Assembly: GCA_024349245.1 (NCBI GenBank)
Contig: JALDNG010000946.1
Location: forward strand, 1-64,000
DNA from: Neodontobutis hainanensis
Taxonomy: Eukaryota > Chordata > Actinopteri > Gobiiformes > Odontobutidae
Length of the DNA: 64,000 bases
Direction: 5' to 3'
The position numbers and the translations under genes are program-made. This document shows, one piece after another, positions 53,416 to 64,000 of the stretch. Numbering within the stretch: the first letter of the stretch is position 1; each line of letters opens with the position of its first letter. Below the pieces are notes generated by a model. The model saw only the letters and a program-made list of their open reading frames with translations. It did no database searches and was not told the origin of the DNA.

Positions 53416-53917
53416 TTGTGTTTGTGCCCCTGGGCCAATGAAGGACTCAGAGGTGGAGCCTCAAGACCTCCAGCACCAGGCTGCACCGCCTCTGCTACTC
53501 TCCCCAGCCTCTGGCCTCTCAGTCCGGGCTACACGGGCCCGGTACAGCCCCTGGTTCTCCTTAAAAATAAACATTACATTTTCTTCACATGTAACTCCTT
53601 CTAGGAACGAGGAGGTCAAGCCGTAACCTGGCCCTGGGCTCAACACTGTGGGTTTTTATTTTATTTTAGCCAAAAAGCTTGAATCAAGCACTGACTTTTA
53701 CTCCATCCAAGAGGGTCAATAGACGGTCAAAAGCTGTGCAACAACGCACCATCAGTAGTCCTTTTAACAAACCTGTTGACTCTTTTGCCAAACTAACCTC
53801 GTTTGCCTCTTAACATTTGTAAAGACTCTAATGTGTGAAGAGAAAAGAGGCAAAAGAGACGCTGGTTCCGTGGTTTCTCTTTCTCAAAGCTTTATTTTTG
53901 GGATAACACAGTTTATA

Positions 53918-55149
53918 CAGGTGCTGGTCATATAATTTAGAAAATCCTTAAAAGTTGATTTATTTTACTAATTCCATTAAAAAGTGGAACTTGTATATTA
54001 TTCATTACACACAGACTGATATATTTCAAAAGTGTATTAATTTAAATGTTGATGATTATAATAAAATCCCAAATTCAGAAAATTTGAATATTACTTATGA
54101 CCAATACAAAGGAAAGATGTTTAGAAATCTTGGCAAACTGAAAAGTATGAACATGAAAAGTATGATCATGTATAGCACTCAATACTTAGTTAGGGCTCTT
54201 TTTGCCTGAATTACTGCAGCAATGCGACGTGGCATGGAGTCGATCAGTCTGTGGCACTGTTTAGGTTGCTCTGATAGTGGCCTTCAGCTCTTCTGCATAT
54301 TGCCTCATCCTTTTCACAATACCCTTCTCTCTGGGGTTAAGGTCAGGCGAGTTTGCTGGCCAAGTTAGAACAGGGATACCATGGTCCTTAAACCAGGTAC
54401 TGGTTGCTTTGGCACTTGGTGCAGGTGCCGAAAATCTGCATCTAAAAAAAGTTGGTCAGCAGCCAGAAGCATGAAGTGCTCTAAAACCTCCTGGAATACG
54501 GCTGCGTTGACCTTGTACCTCAGAAAACACAGTGGACCAACACCTGCAGATGACATGGCTCCAAAGCATCACTGACTGTGGAAACTTTACACTGGACCTC
54601 AAGCAACGTGGATTGTGTGTCTCTCCTCTCTTCCTCCAGACTCTGGGACCCTGATTTCCAAAGGAAATGCAAAATTTACTTTCGTCAGAGAACATAACTT
54701 TGGACCACTCAGCAGCAGTCCCAGGCGAGATGCTTCTGAAGCTGTCTGTTGTTCAAGAGTGGCTTGACACAAGGAAAGCGGCTGAAACCCATGTCTTGAA
54801 TACGTCTGTGCGCAGTGGTTCTTGAAGCACTGACTCCAGCTGCAGTCCACTCTTTCTGAATCTCCCTCACGTTTTTGAATGGGTTTTGTGTCACAATCCT
54901 CTCCAGGTTATCACTATTGCTTGTTCACTTTTTTTGAGTTTATTAGCTGATTAGAGTGTGGCACCAGGGCTCTTCAATATTGAACCTTTTCACAATATTT
55001 AAATTTTCTGAGATACTGAATTTGGTATTTTCCTTGGTTAAAGAAAAGTGTTTCATGAATAAATATAATATACAAGTTTCACTTTTTGAATGGAATTAGT
55101 GAAATAAATCAACATTTTGATGATTTTCTAATTATATTACCAGCACCTG
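53918..55149 (-). mobile_element. Tc1/mariner-type transposon, copy 2
   Basis: Same CAGGTGCTGG ends and TA flanks as 2,721-3,951. The transposase pieces on the minus strand (54,365-54,894) include 'FSDESKFCISFGNQGPRVWR', in which the catalytic Asp-Glu context is closer to the usual Tc1 form than in copy 1. Frameshifts remain. Confidence 0.85.
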
Positions 55150-55439
55150 TAATTTAATGTGCTCATATTTTCATGTGCCCATATGCGCCCTTAGTGTGTA
55201 TGCATGTGGAGTGAGGGGGCTAGGAGGAATGAGACAGGAAGTAGTGGAAGTTGTACCTGTGATGCATTCCTTCCCAGTTCTACCTTTCCCATCAAAGACC
55301 TGGTGGTGGTCGAGAAACGGCGGAGATCTCCTACAGATTGGAGCTTGAAATGGGGAAGGTGTGCACATATTTTGTAAGCCTGTATAGAGAGCATTTTGCA
55401 GTATTTTATGACACATTTCAGCTTGAAGAGTATTAGACC

Positions 55440-55992
55440 AAAATCATATGCAGACAAGATAGTGAAGATGGTAAAATTGAGGAACTAGAGAAGCTCCCAG
55501 ACGCCTACAATGAAGCAGACTTAGAGGGGATCAAGATGGAGATTAAACAAGTGGAGGCCTTGATTCAAGACCTGCAGCTTTCAATCAAATCTGCACCAAT
55601 GTCTTCAAGTCTTTGCATGTAGAGGTAAGTATACGCCAGCTGTCACGCAGTAAATAAGGGTCTGATTCAATTAAATTGGCAATGGCCATTTGATCATTTA
55701 AATGTTTATTTCAGATAACAGACTGTTGGGCACACTGGATGCACTGGAGAAGAACTATGACAAGAACCTGGTGCTGGTGACACTGAGTACATCAAGATCC
55801 AGCTGCAGCTTGAGGAGAGTGAGAGACGCCACCAGGAAATCTTCAGAGTCAGTAAGCCATCGTGAGCCAGCTCAATGCTCATCTAAGTTCAGGGTGCACA
55901 TATGGAGGGAGGGGAAAAGACTCAAGCCCATTCCAGAGCGTGAGTCTGTGTACTGGTGCTCTGGTTACTCTAGTCCAAGCATATTAGGTTAA
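55440..55992 (+). pseudogene. Coiled-coil gene remnant, copy 2
   Basis: Equivalent of 4,255-4,800. Here the first exon-like piece (55,456-55,622) stays open: EDGKIEELEKLPDAYNEADL, then LEGIKMEIKQVEALIQDLQL, ending at a GTAAGT donor. The second piece after TTTCAG (55,715) has lost three bases in 'AGACTGTTGG'. The family is not recognised. Confidence 0.35.
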
Positions 55993-56439
55993 ATTAGGTT
56001 CTACACCAACTACAAATGCTTCATTCTAAGAAGCCCCTTCCTGCATCATAGCTTACTAGTTTATTTTTCACAAATATAACACAAAACAACTAACACTGAA
56101 TTATTTTAACATATTTAAAGAAAGAACAAAGAACTTTAAATTGTGAGATCTGTTTATAAGTCATTTCTTGAAGCTATTTATAGATGTTTTAGTTCTAGAC
56201 TATTCCACAGGTTAACTTTCTGAACAGACAGACATGTCTGTTTGACGTTGGTTGTGATCTGAGTTTACTGAACACGAGTGTTCGTCAGGAGCAGAGTTCA
56301 TCTAAAACAGGTTCTGTCTTATTTTAAACATTATTTTTGCTATTTTAAATTTGACTAAGTGATTACCTTTCAGTAAGTTAGAGTTTATGAGCAGCTTGTT
56401 TGTTGGGTGAAAATAATCTCTTTTATTTAGAATAAAATG

Positions 56440-56665
56440 TCACCAATCCATCTTTATACAATGCCCCTGATGCCATATCTTTCAGGTTTTCTTAACAGAA
56501 CTTTGTGATCAATGGTGTCGAAGGCTTTCTTCAAGTCTATGAAAATTCCATTTATGGGATTTTTATTTTTTATTGTAGATGTTATTTTTTCAACCAGCTC
56601 AATTACAGCCATTTCTGTGATTCAATTTGCTTGTAAGCCATATTGATGGATTGTTTTGATATTTT
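56440..56665 (-). pseudogene. LINE reverse transcriptase scrap, copy 2
   Basis: Equivalent of 5,234-5,460; the same 'FIDLKKAFDTIDHK' stretch but with an extra two-base change that breaks the upstream part. Confidence 0.6.
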
Positions 56666-56714
56666 ATATAATTACATTTTTAGATTGGGATGACTTTAGC
56701 TATTTTCATGTTGT

Positions 56715-56722
56715 CCCTCAGA
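56715..56722 (+). other. Empty insertion site of the hAT element
   Basis: A single CCCTCAGA, with flanks identical to those around the hAT element of copy 1. It confirms the 8-bp duplication and the exact element boundaries. Confidence 0.9.
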
Positions 56723-56916
56723 AGGAGGGGACGACTCTGGCCCTTCTTGTGCAGGGCATTGGTGTTGTGGGCAGAGATGGAGTAGTCATCAAGATCAGTT
56801 TTGTGCCTCGACTCGGACTTGGACTTAATTTTTTATTGCTCTGACTCAAACTTGGACTCCTTTATTCTCAAACACAAGGACTCGAGACTTGCCTCGGACT
56901 TGAGCACAAAGGACTC

Positions 56917-57490
56917 TGTTACAAATGCATGTAAATGTCTGTGTGTTCCACCTGCAGGAGGAGTGGGGGTGTGTCTGATCTGGGCTCCTGATTGGCTGCT
57001 ACCCTTTATAAGGAGGATGTTGAGGCCGGCTTCTCGCTCTCTGCTTCGCTCCGTGTTTCCGGCTAAGCTCCGCCTCCTGGTTGTGCTGCTGTCGATGCCA
57101 GGGGCAGCTTAGACGTTCAGCTCCTCTTTTATGTTTTCAGTTAGTTCTTTTAGGTGATGGGCGAGGTGGTCCTGTTTTAACGGTTTGTTGTTTTACTTAA
57201 AGGGTTAGGATTTGTTAGGCAGGGACAGAGGAGGCACGTCGGGTACGACGGTCCAATGGCGGCTGACTCGGCTTGTTGCCCTCTTTTGTTCATTTTGGCC
57301 GACCCATCTCTGCCTTTTTGTTCTCCCTTGATTCTTATTTTAAATAGACAGTTGGAGCTTTAATTGTGTATGGCTTTTTGGTTTGTCCCAAACCCTCTGT
57401 TTAATTAATAAATTGTTGATTTGTGTTGCCTTACACTTTGTGTGGTTTGACTTTATGTTCAGGTCCCTTTGTTTAGCGGGGATCGTAACA
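56917..57490 (+). mobile_element. 5' LTR of the Gmr1-like element, copy 2
   Basis: TGTTAC...GTAACA ends, 574 bp, with the same CCAAT/TATA arrangement (TTTATAAGG at about 57,005). It is followed by TATTTGGGGGCC. Confidence 0.8.
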
Positions 57491-57638
57491 TATTTGGGGG
57501 CCGTTAAAGTAGACTTTCTGTCTTGTGAGTTAATGGAGTAATTCAGGTTGGACTGGCAGGTGTGTATTTTTTGTGAGTAGCTTTGTTTGTTGTGTGTTAG
57601 CCTTTTGTCCTGTGGCTGGCCTGATTCTGGGTTTAAAC

Positions 57639-60000
57639 ATGGAGTATAATCTGGATGAGTTTGTTTCTGCTCCCACTTTGGAGGTTTTGCATCGGTGTCA
57701 AAAGATGATCTCTTGCTAGTTGCTGAACATGATGACATTGTTGTCACAAAGCAAGCAAAGAAAGCTACGGTAAAGACTCAACTTTATAATGCTTTGGTAA
57801 AGCGTGGACGTTGACACTGATACACACCAAACCTAAAGGTCTTAGAATGTCTTACTCTAGTAGTACGACAGATGAAGCAGTTAGATTAAAGAGCTAGAAG
57901 TTGAATTAGAGCCTTGCTTTAAAGGAAAAGGAGCTCCAATATATTAATATGTTGGAGACAAAGAAATTGGAGCAACAGACACAGATTTGCATGCTCGAAT
58001 TAGAGCTTGGTGTTGGTCCTCGGGTCTAAGTCTGTTTTTAATTTAAGAACAGTCTTTCTGATAGAGTAACTACATATTTAAACAAAACACAAGTTGCTGA
58101 TGTATCTAAAGTCGCTGTTTTGGTTGATAAATATGTCTTAACGAAGTCTGTCTTTTTGGAACGCCCATTTGGTTTTGGTTTTGAAAAAAATGAGCGAGCT
58201 AATGGTAATGCTAGAGACATTGAGAAAAAGGCGTGTCTGCCCTCTGAGCATGTGACGAAAATTATGTCTGGTAATGTGGAAACAGAAGCTAATGTTGTCA
58301 CTTGTTTCTATTGTAGACTGAGGGGTCATATAATCGCTCACTGTCAAGTGCTGAAGAACAAGAACGTTAAACCCGTAGTTTTGATCAAGACTGTGAGTCA
58401 GGGGAAGGAGTCGCATTTGCCTGCTGAAGCCTGTGATTACACTGACTTTAAGCCTTTTGTAATGGATGGTTTTGTTTCTTTGTCTGGACATAGTCGTAAA
58501 ATCCCTGTGAAAATATTGAGGACACTCTCAGTCTTTTATCCTTGAAGGGTTTTACAGCTGAGTAACAAACCGCTATTGGTTCTAAGGTCCCTGTGCACGG
58601 TTTTAACCTTCAAGACATCGGTGTTCTTTGCATAAAATTGTTCTACAGTCAGACCTATGGTGAGGGACGCTGTCGTTGGGGTGCGGCCTGGTTTGCCAAT
58701 TAATGTAGTTTCTGTTATAATGGGGAACGATTTGGCAGGAGGTAAAGTGATGATTACACCAGAGTTAACACCTGTACCTATTGTCAGCCACAGTCCAGAT
58801 AAACTTGCTAAAACTGTCCTGATGTGTTTACTTCTTGTGCTGTTACACGCGCTGCTTCAGAGCGCTGAAGTGAGTTAATTAATGATGATTTTGACTTAAG
58901 TGAAAAATTTCTGAGTGGGGCTTTCTTTAATGACGGTTCGTTGTATGAAAACAAAGAAAAAATCACATCAGTTGACTCTACTATTGACACTGAACCTGTC
59001 ACTATGTCACGGCTGGATTTAATTAAAGAACAAAAGAGACAATACTTTGTCAACGCTGTTTGAACAAATTGTGAGTGATGAAAATATAAATGTGTCGAGG
59101 TTACTTTTTGAGTGACCATATTCTCATGCGAAAATGGTTATCAAGGCATTTTTCTGCTGGGATGATTGGCGGAGTGTGACCCAGATTGTTGTTCGGTGCC
59201 GTGCAGAAAACAAATCTTATCTCTAGCCCATGACAATCCATTTTCTGGTCATTTGGGGGTTAGAAAGACCTATGACTGAATTTTGAGGCATCTTTTTGGC
59301 CAGGCTTAAAGAAAGATGTGGCTAGTTAAATCAAATTGTGTCACATGTGTCAGATTGGAAGAAAACCAAATCAAACCATACCTCCGGCTACTCTGTGTCC
59401 AATCCCAGTTGTTGGTGAGCCTTTTGAGAGGGTCTTGGTTGATTGTGAGTGTCCTCTTACTCGCTCAAAGTCTGGTAATAAATTTCTGTGGACGGTCATG
59501 TGTACTTCTACTCGGTTTCCTGAAGTGTTTCCCCAGCGTAAAATGACCACTCCAGCCATTGTAAAGGCTTTGACAAAGTTCTTTTCATTGTTTGGCTTGC
59601 CGAAAGCTTGCCGAGTTTGCTAAGGACTGGGATGAGGGGATATGTGTGTTAATGTTTGCTATCAGAGACAGGAATACACTACAGGAATCTTTAGGCTTTA
59701 GTCCGTGTGACTTAGTCTTTGCACACGGTGCGTGGGCCATTGAAGCTCTTAAAATATCAGTGGTTAACAGGAGAGACAAAACAAAATCTTTTGGATTTTG
59801 TCAGTGTGTTTCGGTCCAGGCTCTGCCGTGCGTGTGAGCTGGCAAAAGAAAATCTTGAGTGTGCAGAAAATAAGATGAAAGGGTGGTTTGATAAGCGGGC
59901 TGAACATGGAGAGTTCTTGCCTGGTGAAAAGGTTTTGGTTCTGTTACCGATTTCCGGTTCCAGTTTACAGGATTGTTACAGTGGTCCTTATTTCAAGTTT
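57639..60000 (+). pseudogene. Gag, protease and integrase remnants of the Gmr1-like element, copy 2
   Basis: Gag starts at 57,639 but breaks after about 25 codons. The zinc knuckle (C-x2-C-x4-H-x4-C) is inside a 141-codon frame at 58,120-58,545 that is longer and better kept than in copy 1. Protease and zinc-finger pieces follow at 58,657-58,878 and 59,336-59,623. At about 59,600 the core is joined to its later part by a deletion of roughly 170 bp. The frame at 59,719-60,102 gives the integrase end before the L2 fragment. Confidence 0.65.
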
Positions 60001-61105
60001 CAAGTCTGCTTTATTGTCAATTCTTCTACAGGTACAGTACATACATACAGAGAATCGAAATTGCGTTACACTCAGACCCACACAGATAACATTAAAGCCT
60101 AAAAAATCTAGATCAAAATATAAAATGTAGATACAACTGTACAATTATAAATTATACACTAAGAAAATGTTATAAAAGGCATAATAAAATCAAAAATAAA
60201 GTTAAATAAAGAAAAATAAAGCAGTGCAAGGCAAAAGGCAGAGTGCAAATCATTGAAGTGAGCAACAGTGCAGATAAAACTTTTTAGTGCAAAAACAAAA
60301 GCTTATTAAGTCTGATTGAAGTGGGCTCAAGAGCAGTTATTTAACTGACTGATGATGTAGTGGAATGATGGCAGTTCCATGGAGAATGAGGTCGTGAGCA
60401 GACCAATGCTGCACAAAGTGACTGGTGCATGTCATCATATATATGTGTGGGTAGGGGTCATAGTTCAGTGGTGCCTGGGGCAGAAAAGGTTCGGGCGCGA
60501 GTTCAGCTCCCTGACAGCCTGGTGGAGTAAGCTGTCCTTCAGTCTGCTGGTCCTCTCCTCCCTGATGGCAGCAGGCTGGAGAAGCTGTGTGATGGGTGGG
60601 GGGGTCACGTGCAATGCAGAGGGCTTTGCGGATGAGACGTGTTCTGTAAATGTGCTGGAGGGAGGGAAGAGAGACACCAATGATCTTCTCAGCTGCTCTC
60701 ACTTTGCATTGCAGAGTCTTTCGGCAGGACGCGTTGCAGGCGCCCTACCACACAGTGATGCAGCTCGACAGGATGCTCTCGATGGTGCCTCAGTAGAAGG
60801 TGTACATGATGGGGGTGGGGCTCTGGCTCTCCTCAGTTTGCAGAGAAGTAGAGACACTGTTGTGATTTCTTGGCCAGTTCTGCTGTGTTTTCAGTCCAGG
60901 AGAGGTCCTCTGCGATGTGCACACCCAGGAACTTGGTGCTGTTTACTCTCTCACAGTCGCACCGTTGATGGTCAGAGGAACATGATGAGTGTGCGCTCTC
61001 CTGAAGTCAACAACAATCTCCTTCGTCTTCTCCACGTTCAGAGAGAGATTGTTGTCACTGCTGGTGCTGGATGTGTTACTGCAACCCTTACTGCCTGAGG
61101 TAATG
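60001..61105 (-). mobile_element. L2-like LINE fragment within the integrase, copy 2
   Basis: Equivalent of 10,669-11,778. The minus strand reads 'VRAAEKIIGVSLPSLQHIYRT'-type C-terminal tail at 60,337-60,702. The plus-strand 239-codon frame over it (60,379-61,098) is a shadow. Confidence 0.7.
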
Positions 61106-62417
61106 TTATGTTGTGAAAAAGAAACTGGGTGACAGAGACTACTTGATTTTCACACCTGACCGCCGGCGTGGCACACGCCTTTGCCATGTGAACATGTTAA
61201 AATCTTATTATGACCGAAATGACTCTTTGGTGGTGGCAGACGCCAGTCTGCAGCGTTGCTCGGGGTTGAGAACACTGAGACCCGTATTCATTTGCGGGCC
61301 TGTCAGGAGCTGTCCGCACGGTGGCGAGACAGCTCAACACGCTGCAAATGAAGAAAGCACCAGCAAATAAAGAAAACATCTTCATCAGTTTGACAACACA
61401 CGCTGCAAAAGTTCACAACACATGCAAATACAAAACGCGCTGCAAATAACACAGACCCCAACGTAAATGTTTTAAGGGGACTCATTTGAGTGACGAACAA
61501 TATATTTAGGCCAACAATATCCAAACGACTAAGCAATTATACGATCATGATCTAAAAGTAAAAAAAAAAAACTCACTTTTCAGGTCAGTGACAACAACAC
61601 TGACAACAACGCGACAGGCGAGCAAACAATAAGCAGGTCCCATTAGGGGTTCGTCACTCAAAGGTGTCTCTTAAAACATTTCCGTTGTGGTCTGTGTTAT
61701 TTGCAGCGCGTTTTTGTATTTGCATGTGTTGTGAGGATTTGCAGCGCGCTTGTTGTCAAACTGATGAAGATGTTTTCTTTATTTGCTGGTGCTTTCTTCA
61801 TTTGCAGCGTGTTGAGCTGTCTCGGCCACCGTAGTCCGGTGCGAGCGCCCAAGCCGCAAATTAGCGGCTGGTAAGCAAGAGCTGTCCAGTGCTGAACACT
61901 CCGAGCCGTGAATTAGTTTAGCGGCTGGTAAACAGGAGCTGTCCTGTACTGAAATTGAAAATGACTCGTGGTCCGGGGCTTTGACTCAGGGTAAATTTTC
62001 CAACTCGGAGGCTTTAAAAGTTTGTCAGTTTTATTGTTCCACCTTTTAGATTCTCAGCAGAAAGAAATGGTGAATGTAATTCAGTCCAATAGGTCACTGT
62101 TTGCTGATGTGCCCTCTCAGACTCATGTGCTCAGTCATGATTTTGATGCAGGTTCCTTTAACTGAACGTGCCAATTAACCTGATGACTTCCTTCAGTATT
62201 CTGTTATGGCCTTTGGCATGTGTAATGCGCCCGCCACATTTCAGAGGCTTATGCATGTAGAGTTGTCTGTATTGTCTTTTTGTGAAGCATATTTTAATGA
62301 CTTGGTGGTTTGTTTGTCTTCGTGGGTGGAGCACATTACAGATTAACAGTTAACTTAAGCAACAGTGACCTATCTTGGAAAAAGGGAGGGGGGAGGTCAA
62401 GTGCATCCAGTTCAAGC
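61106..62417 (+). pseudogene. Integrase end and reverse transcriptase scraps of the Gmr1-like element, copy 2
   Basis: KKKLGDRDYLIFTPDRRRGT and 'HVNMLKSYYDRND' occur at 61,113-61,225, with a less damaged join than in copy 1. The linker contains a duplicated 'GAGCTGTCC...GAGCCG' stretch and the MITE. Reverse transcriptase is reduced to pieces around 62,150-62,330 ('VPLTERAN', then 'VMAFGMCNAPATFQRLM' with the usual fish gypsy motif intact). The 3' end is lost at about 62,417. Confidence 0.6.
61318..61832. mobile_element. Foldback MITE with about 180-bp inverted repeats
   Basis: The ends ACGGTGGCGAGACAGCTC and the complement of CTCGGCCACCGT are the tips of long near-perfect inverted repeats, separated by about 140 bp of unrelated sequence. 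The flanks are GTCCG on both sides, and copy 1 has a single GTCCGGTGC at this point (near 11,989), so it inserted after the duplication. No coding sequence. The superfamily was not assigned. Confidence 0.75.
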
Positions 62418-62419
62418 AC

Positions 62420-63938
62420 ACTTGCTGTGTGAAAAACCACAGGAGATGCTGACGACGCATCTGAGCAAAGTTTGCATGAAAGGAAATGCAACCAAAGAAC
62501 AGCAGAAGGAGGCGAAGAGAGCCAAGGAGTCTGCGAAGGTGTGGACACGGCAAGCCCGGAGCTGGGACTACAAGGAAATGCTCAAACGTTACCCCTACAA
62601 ACCTGGGCTGGCTCTTCTGGAAGAGCTCCTCCAAAGAAAGTTTTGTGGCTAATGCTTCTAACCAAGCAGACCTGGAGTACGAAGAGAGGTCCACCAGCAC
62701 GGCGGTGTCAGCTCTCGAGCGGCGGTGTCAGCTCTCGAGCGGCGGTGTCAGCTCTCGGCGGTGTCAGCTCTCGGCGGCTGGTGGCGTCTCGGTGGTGGAG
62801 GATAGCAGCTCGAAGGCAGCACCACCGATCCAAGCGACCGAACATGGCAAAAGTAAGTTCTAAACCTCGCACACATCAGTCCAGAAACAGTGAACAAACT
62901 GCAAGGTTTGAGCTCATTTTCTTCTGTCTGTATTTTTTCAGAGATCAAGCTCAGTACAGCATAAATGTCAGGGTCAAGATGACACAAATAGGGCTCTACG
63001 AAAAGCTCTACTTCAAGGGCTACTTGATCAACACCCTGCTGGTCCCAAACTGCCAGCAGGAGGTAAGATGCATCCCATTTGATTGATAAGTCTGCTCCGT
63101 ATTACTCTCTGTGACCGGGAAATGTTTTAATATACAGTAGCACAGCACGTGTAGAGCAGCTATTACATTCCATATAGGAAGGGAACTCGGATACAACAGA
63201 GCTTTATTAGGGGTGTGGCTGGCTGGTGTGTGGCTTTTCTTCTCACTACATAATCTCACACTTCTTTTTCTTTCATCACAGGTAGACAACGTCTCCAGGA
63301 TGCTGAGGTACATCCAGCCAAGTGGGGATGAAGTCAGCTTGGACTTCCTGCTAAAGTCCACTGAGACCAAAGATTACCTCACCCAACTCCGGCGCTTACA
63401 TGGGCCCAGCCACCATTCTGAACTATATCAAAAACATGATCCGGTTTGTTCAGTGTTTGAAGACCCACCTGAGCTTGGCTGCAGCAGATCCTGACTACAG
63501 GAAGTGCCAAGCCTACATCGACCTCCTCGCTTCCATCAGAAAGCCAGTGGCCAAGTCCAACAGCAAGGTCATGTGTAAAACCAGGTCAGTTGCTAATCTG
63601 CTTTCCATTTGTTTTTCTTTGATGACTTCCTCCATGTTGATTGTACTTATGTGCTGGCTGTACATATGGGGTTATGTGATACAGACATGTCTAGTTCTCC
63701 GCCGCATTGTGGTCTTGTATGTCATTCTAGGTATGACCGGTTCGCAGAGGGTGAGAAGAGCCTTCAGGAGTGCCAGGCCGTCCTCCAGAAGGCCAAGAAA
63801 GACATGCTGTCCATTTATGGGAGTCTGCTGGAAGGTGACCACATGGCTTCAGAGGAAAAGACCATGTTCCGGTATTACTGTGAAGCAATCCTGATCCTCG
63901 GCCACTTCCAGAGACCAGGAGCATTGGAGGGAATAACA
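62420..63938 (+). CDS. Partial gene of an uncharacterised fish family (four exons; continues beyond the window)
   Basis: Exons: about 62,420-62,852 (donor A|GTAAGT), 62,942-63,062, 63,282-63,584 and 63,731-63,938, all with GT-AG sites. The first reads EMLTTHLSKVCMKGNATKEQ, a basic helical stretch, then a Ser/Ala-rich linker. The later ones read VDNVSRMLRYIQPSGDEVSL, 'GPATILNYIKNMIRFVQCL', 'YDRFAEGEKSLQECQAVLQK' and 'ILILGHFQRPGALEG'. The all-helical pattern followed by 'RPG' is reminiscent of the core-binding domain of tyrosine recombinases (Crypton-type), but this is only an impression. One-base frame changes occur in the first and third exons, so it may be a pseudogene. Confidence 0.5.
62700..62775 (+). 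repeat. 20-bp tandem repeat in the first exon
   Basis: GGCGGTGTCAGCTCTCGAGC is repeated with truncation, four copies. It lies in the Ser/Ala-rich linker of the partial gene and probably arose by slippage. Confidence 0.8.
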
Positions 63939-64000
63939 GTAAGTGTCAGTAAGACCTCAGTTTTTGTGGGGCATCAGCCTAAACAGATTATATTAGGTAG

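Larger units (their letters stand above)
51789..62417 (+). repeat. Duplication block X, copy 2 (partner 569-12,838)
   Basis: Same orientation and order as copy 1. It lacks the hAT element, has an extra foldback MITE at 61,318-61,832, and has deletions in the integrase near 59,600 and the reverse transcriptase near 62,155. Beyond 62,417 copy 2 runs into exons of another gene, while copy 1 continues for about 55 bp of Gmr1-like sequence and then an LTR fragment. Confidence 0.85.

Noticed and set aside
60379..61098. 239-codon plus-strand frame
   Set aside because: It is the opposite strand of the L2 fragment; the minus strand carries the recognizable LINE C-terminus, and the frame is not open in copy 1.

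Overview
The window looks like a repeat-rich, intron-containing teleost fish chromosome. The evidence is the mix of elements: a Tc1-type transposon, a fish-style hAT element, a Gmr1-like Ty3/gypsy element with integrase ahead of reverse transcriptase, L2-like LINEs, a tRNA-derived fish SINE, piggyBac remnants and endogenous retroviruses (ERVs). Split exons with GT-AG boundaries also occur. No bacterial-type operon, rRNA or CRISPR array is present. All similarity calls come from reading translations by eye; no search was run.

Layout. 1-568 is the 3' end (polypurine tract plus LTR) of an ERV that lies mostly outside the window. 569-12,838 is duplication block X: piggyBac remnant, Tc1 element, LINE scrap, hAT insertion, and a decayed Gmr1-like element carrying an L2 fragment. 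12,893-16,260 holds an LTR fragment, SINE scrap, a solo LTR and LINE debris. 16,261-20,866 is duplication block Y, which carries a minus-strand Ser/Pro-rich reading frame. 20,905-21,120 is a broken RBR-type ubiquitin-ligase exon.

21,706-29,025 is a multi-exon minus-strand gene of HECT-type E3 ligase character with apparent frameshifts. Its introns hold a long (TA)n tract and a 1.7 kb inverted-repeat/minisatellite element sitting exactly on a splice donor. 29,026-35,143 is AT-rich, decayed and mostly unassigned, and ends in the tail of an older ERV. 35,146-44,677 is a young ERV with both LTRs, a tRNA-Leu-type primer site, a long open pol (823 codons) and an open env (648 codons), but with frame breaks in gag, at RNase H and within integrase. 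It is inserted exactly at the start of the older ERV's 3' LTR (44,681-45,048).

45,047-51,378 is the second copy of Y and 51,789-62,417 the second copy of X, both in the same orientation as the first. 62,420-63,938 carries exons of a fish gene family that I cannot name with confidence.

The two copies of X and Y let several transposon insertions be read against empty sites: hAT only in X copy 1, an L2 only in Y copy 2, and a foldback MITE only in X copy 2. The most unusual protein-level observation is a pair of H-x-[S/T]-x motifs in the ERV pol between protease and reverse transcriptase, which resembles a 2H-phosphoesterase signature.
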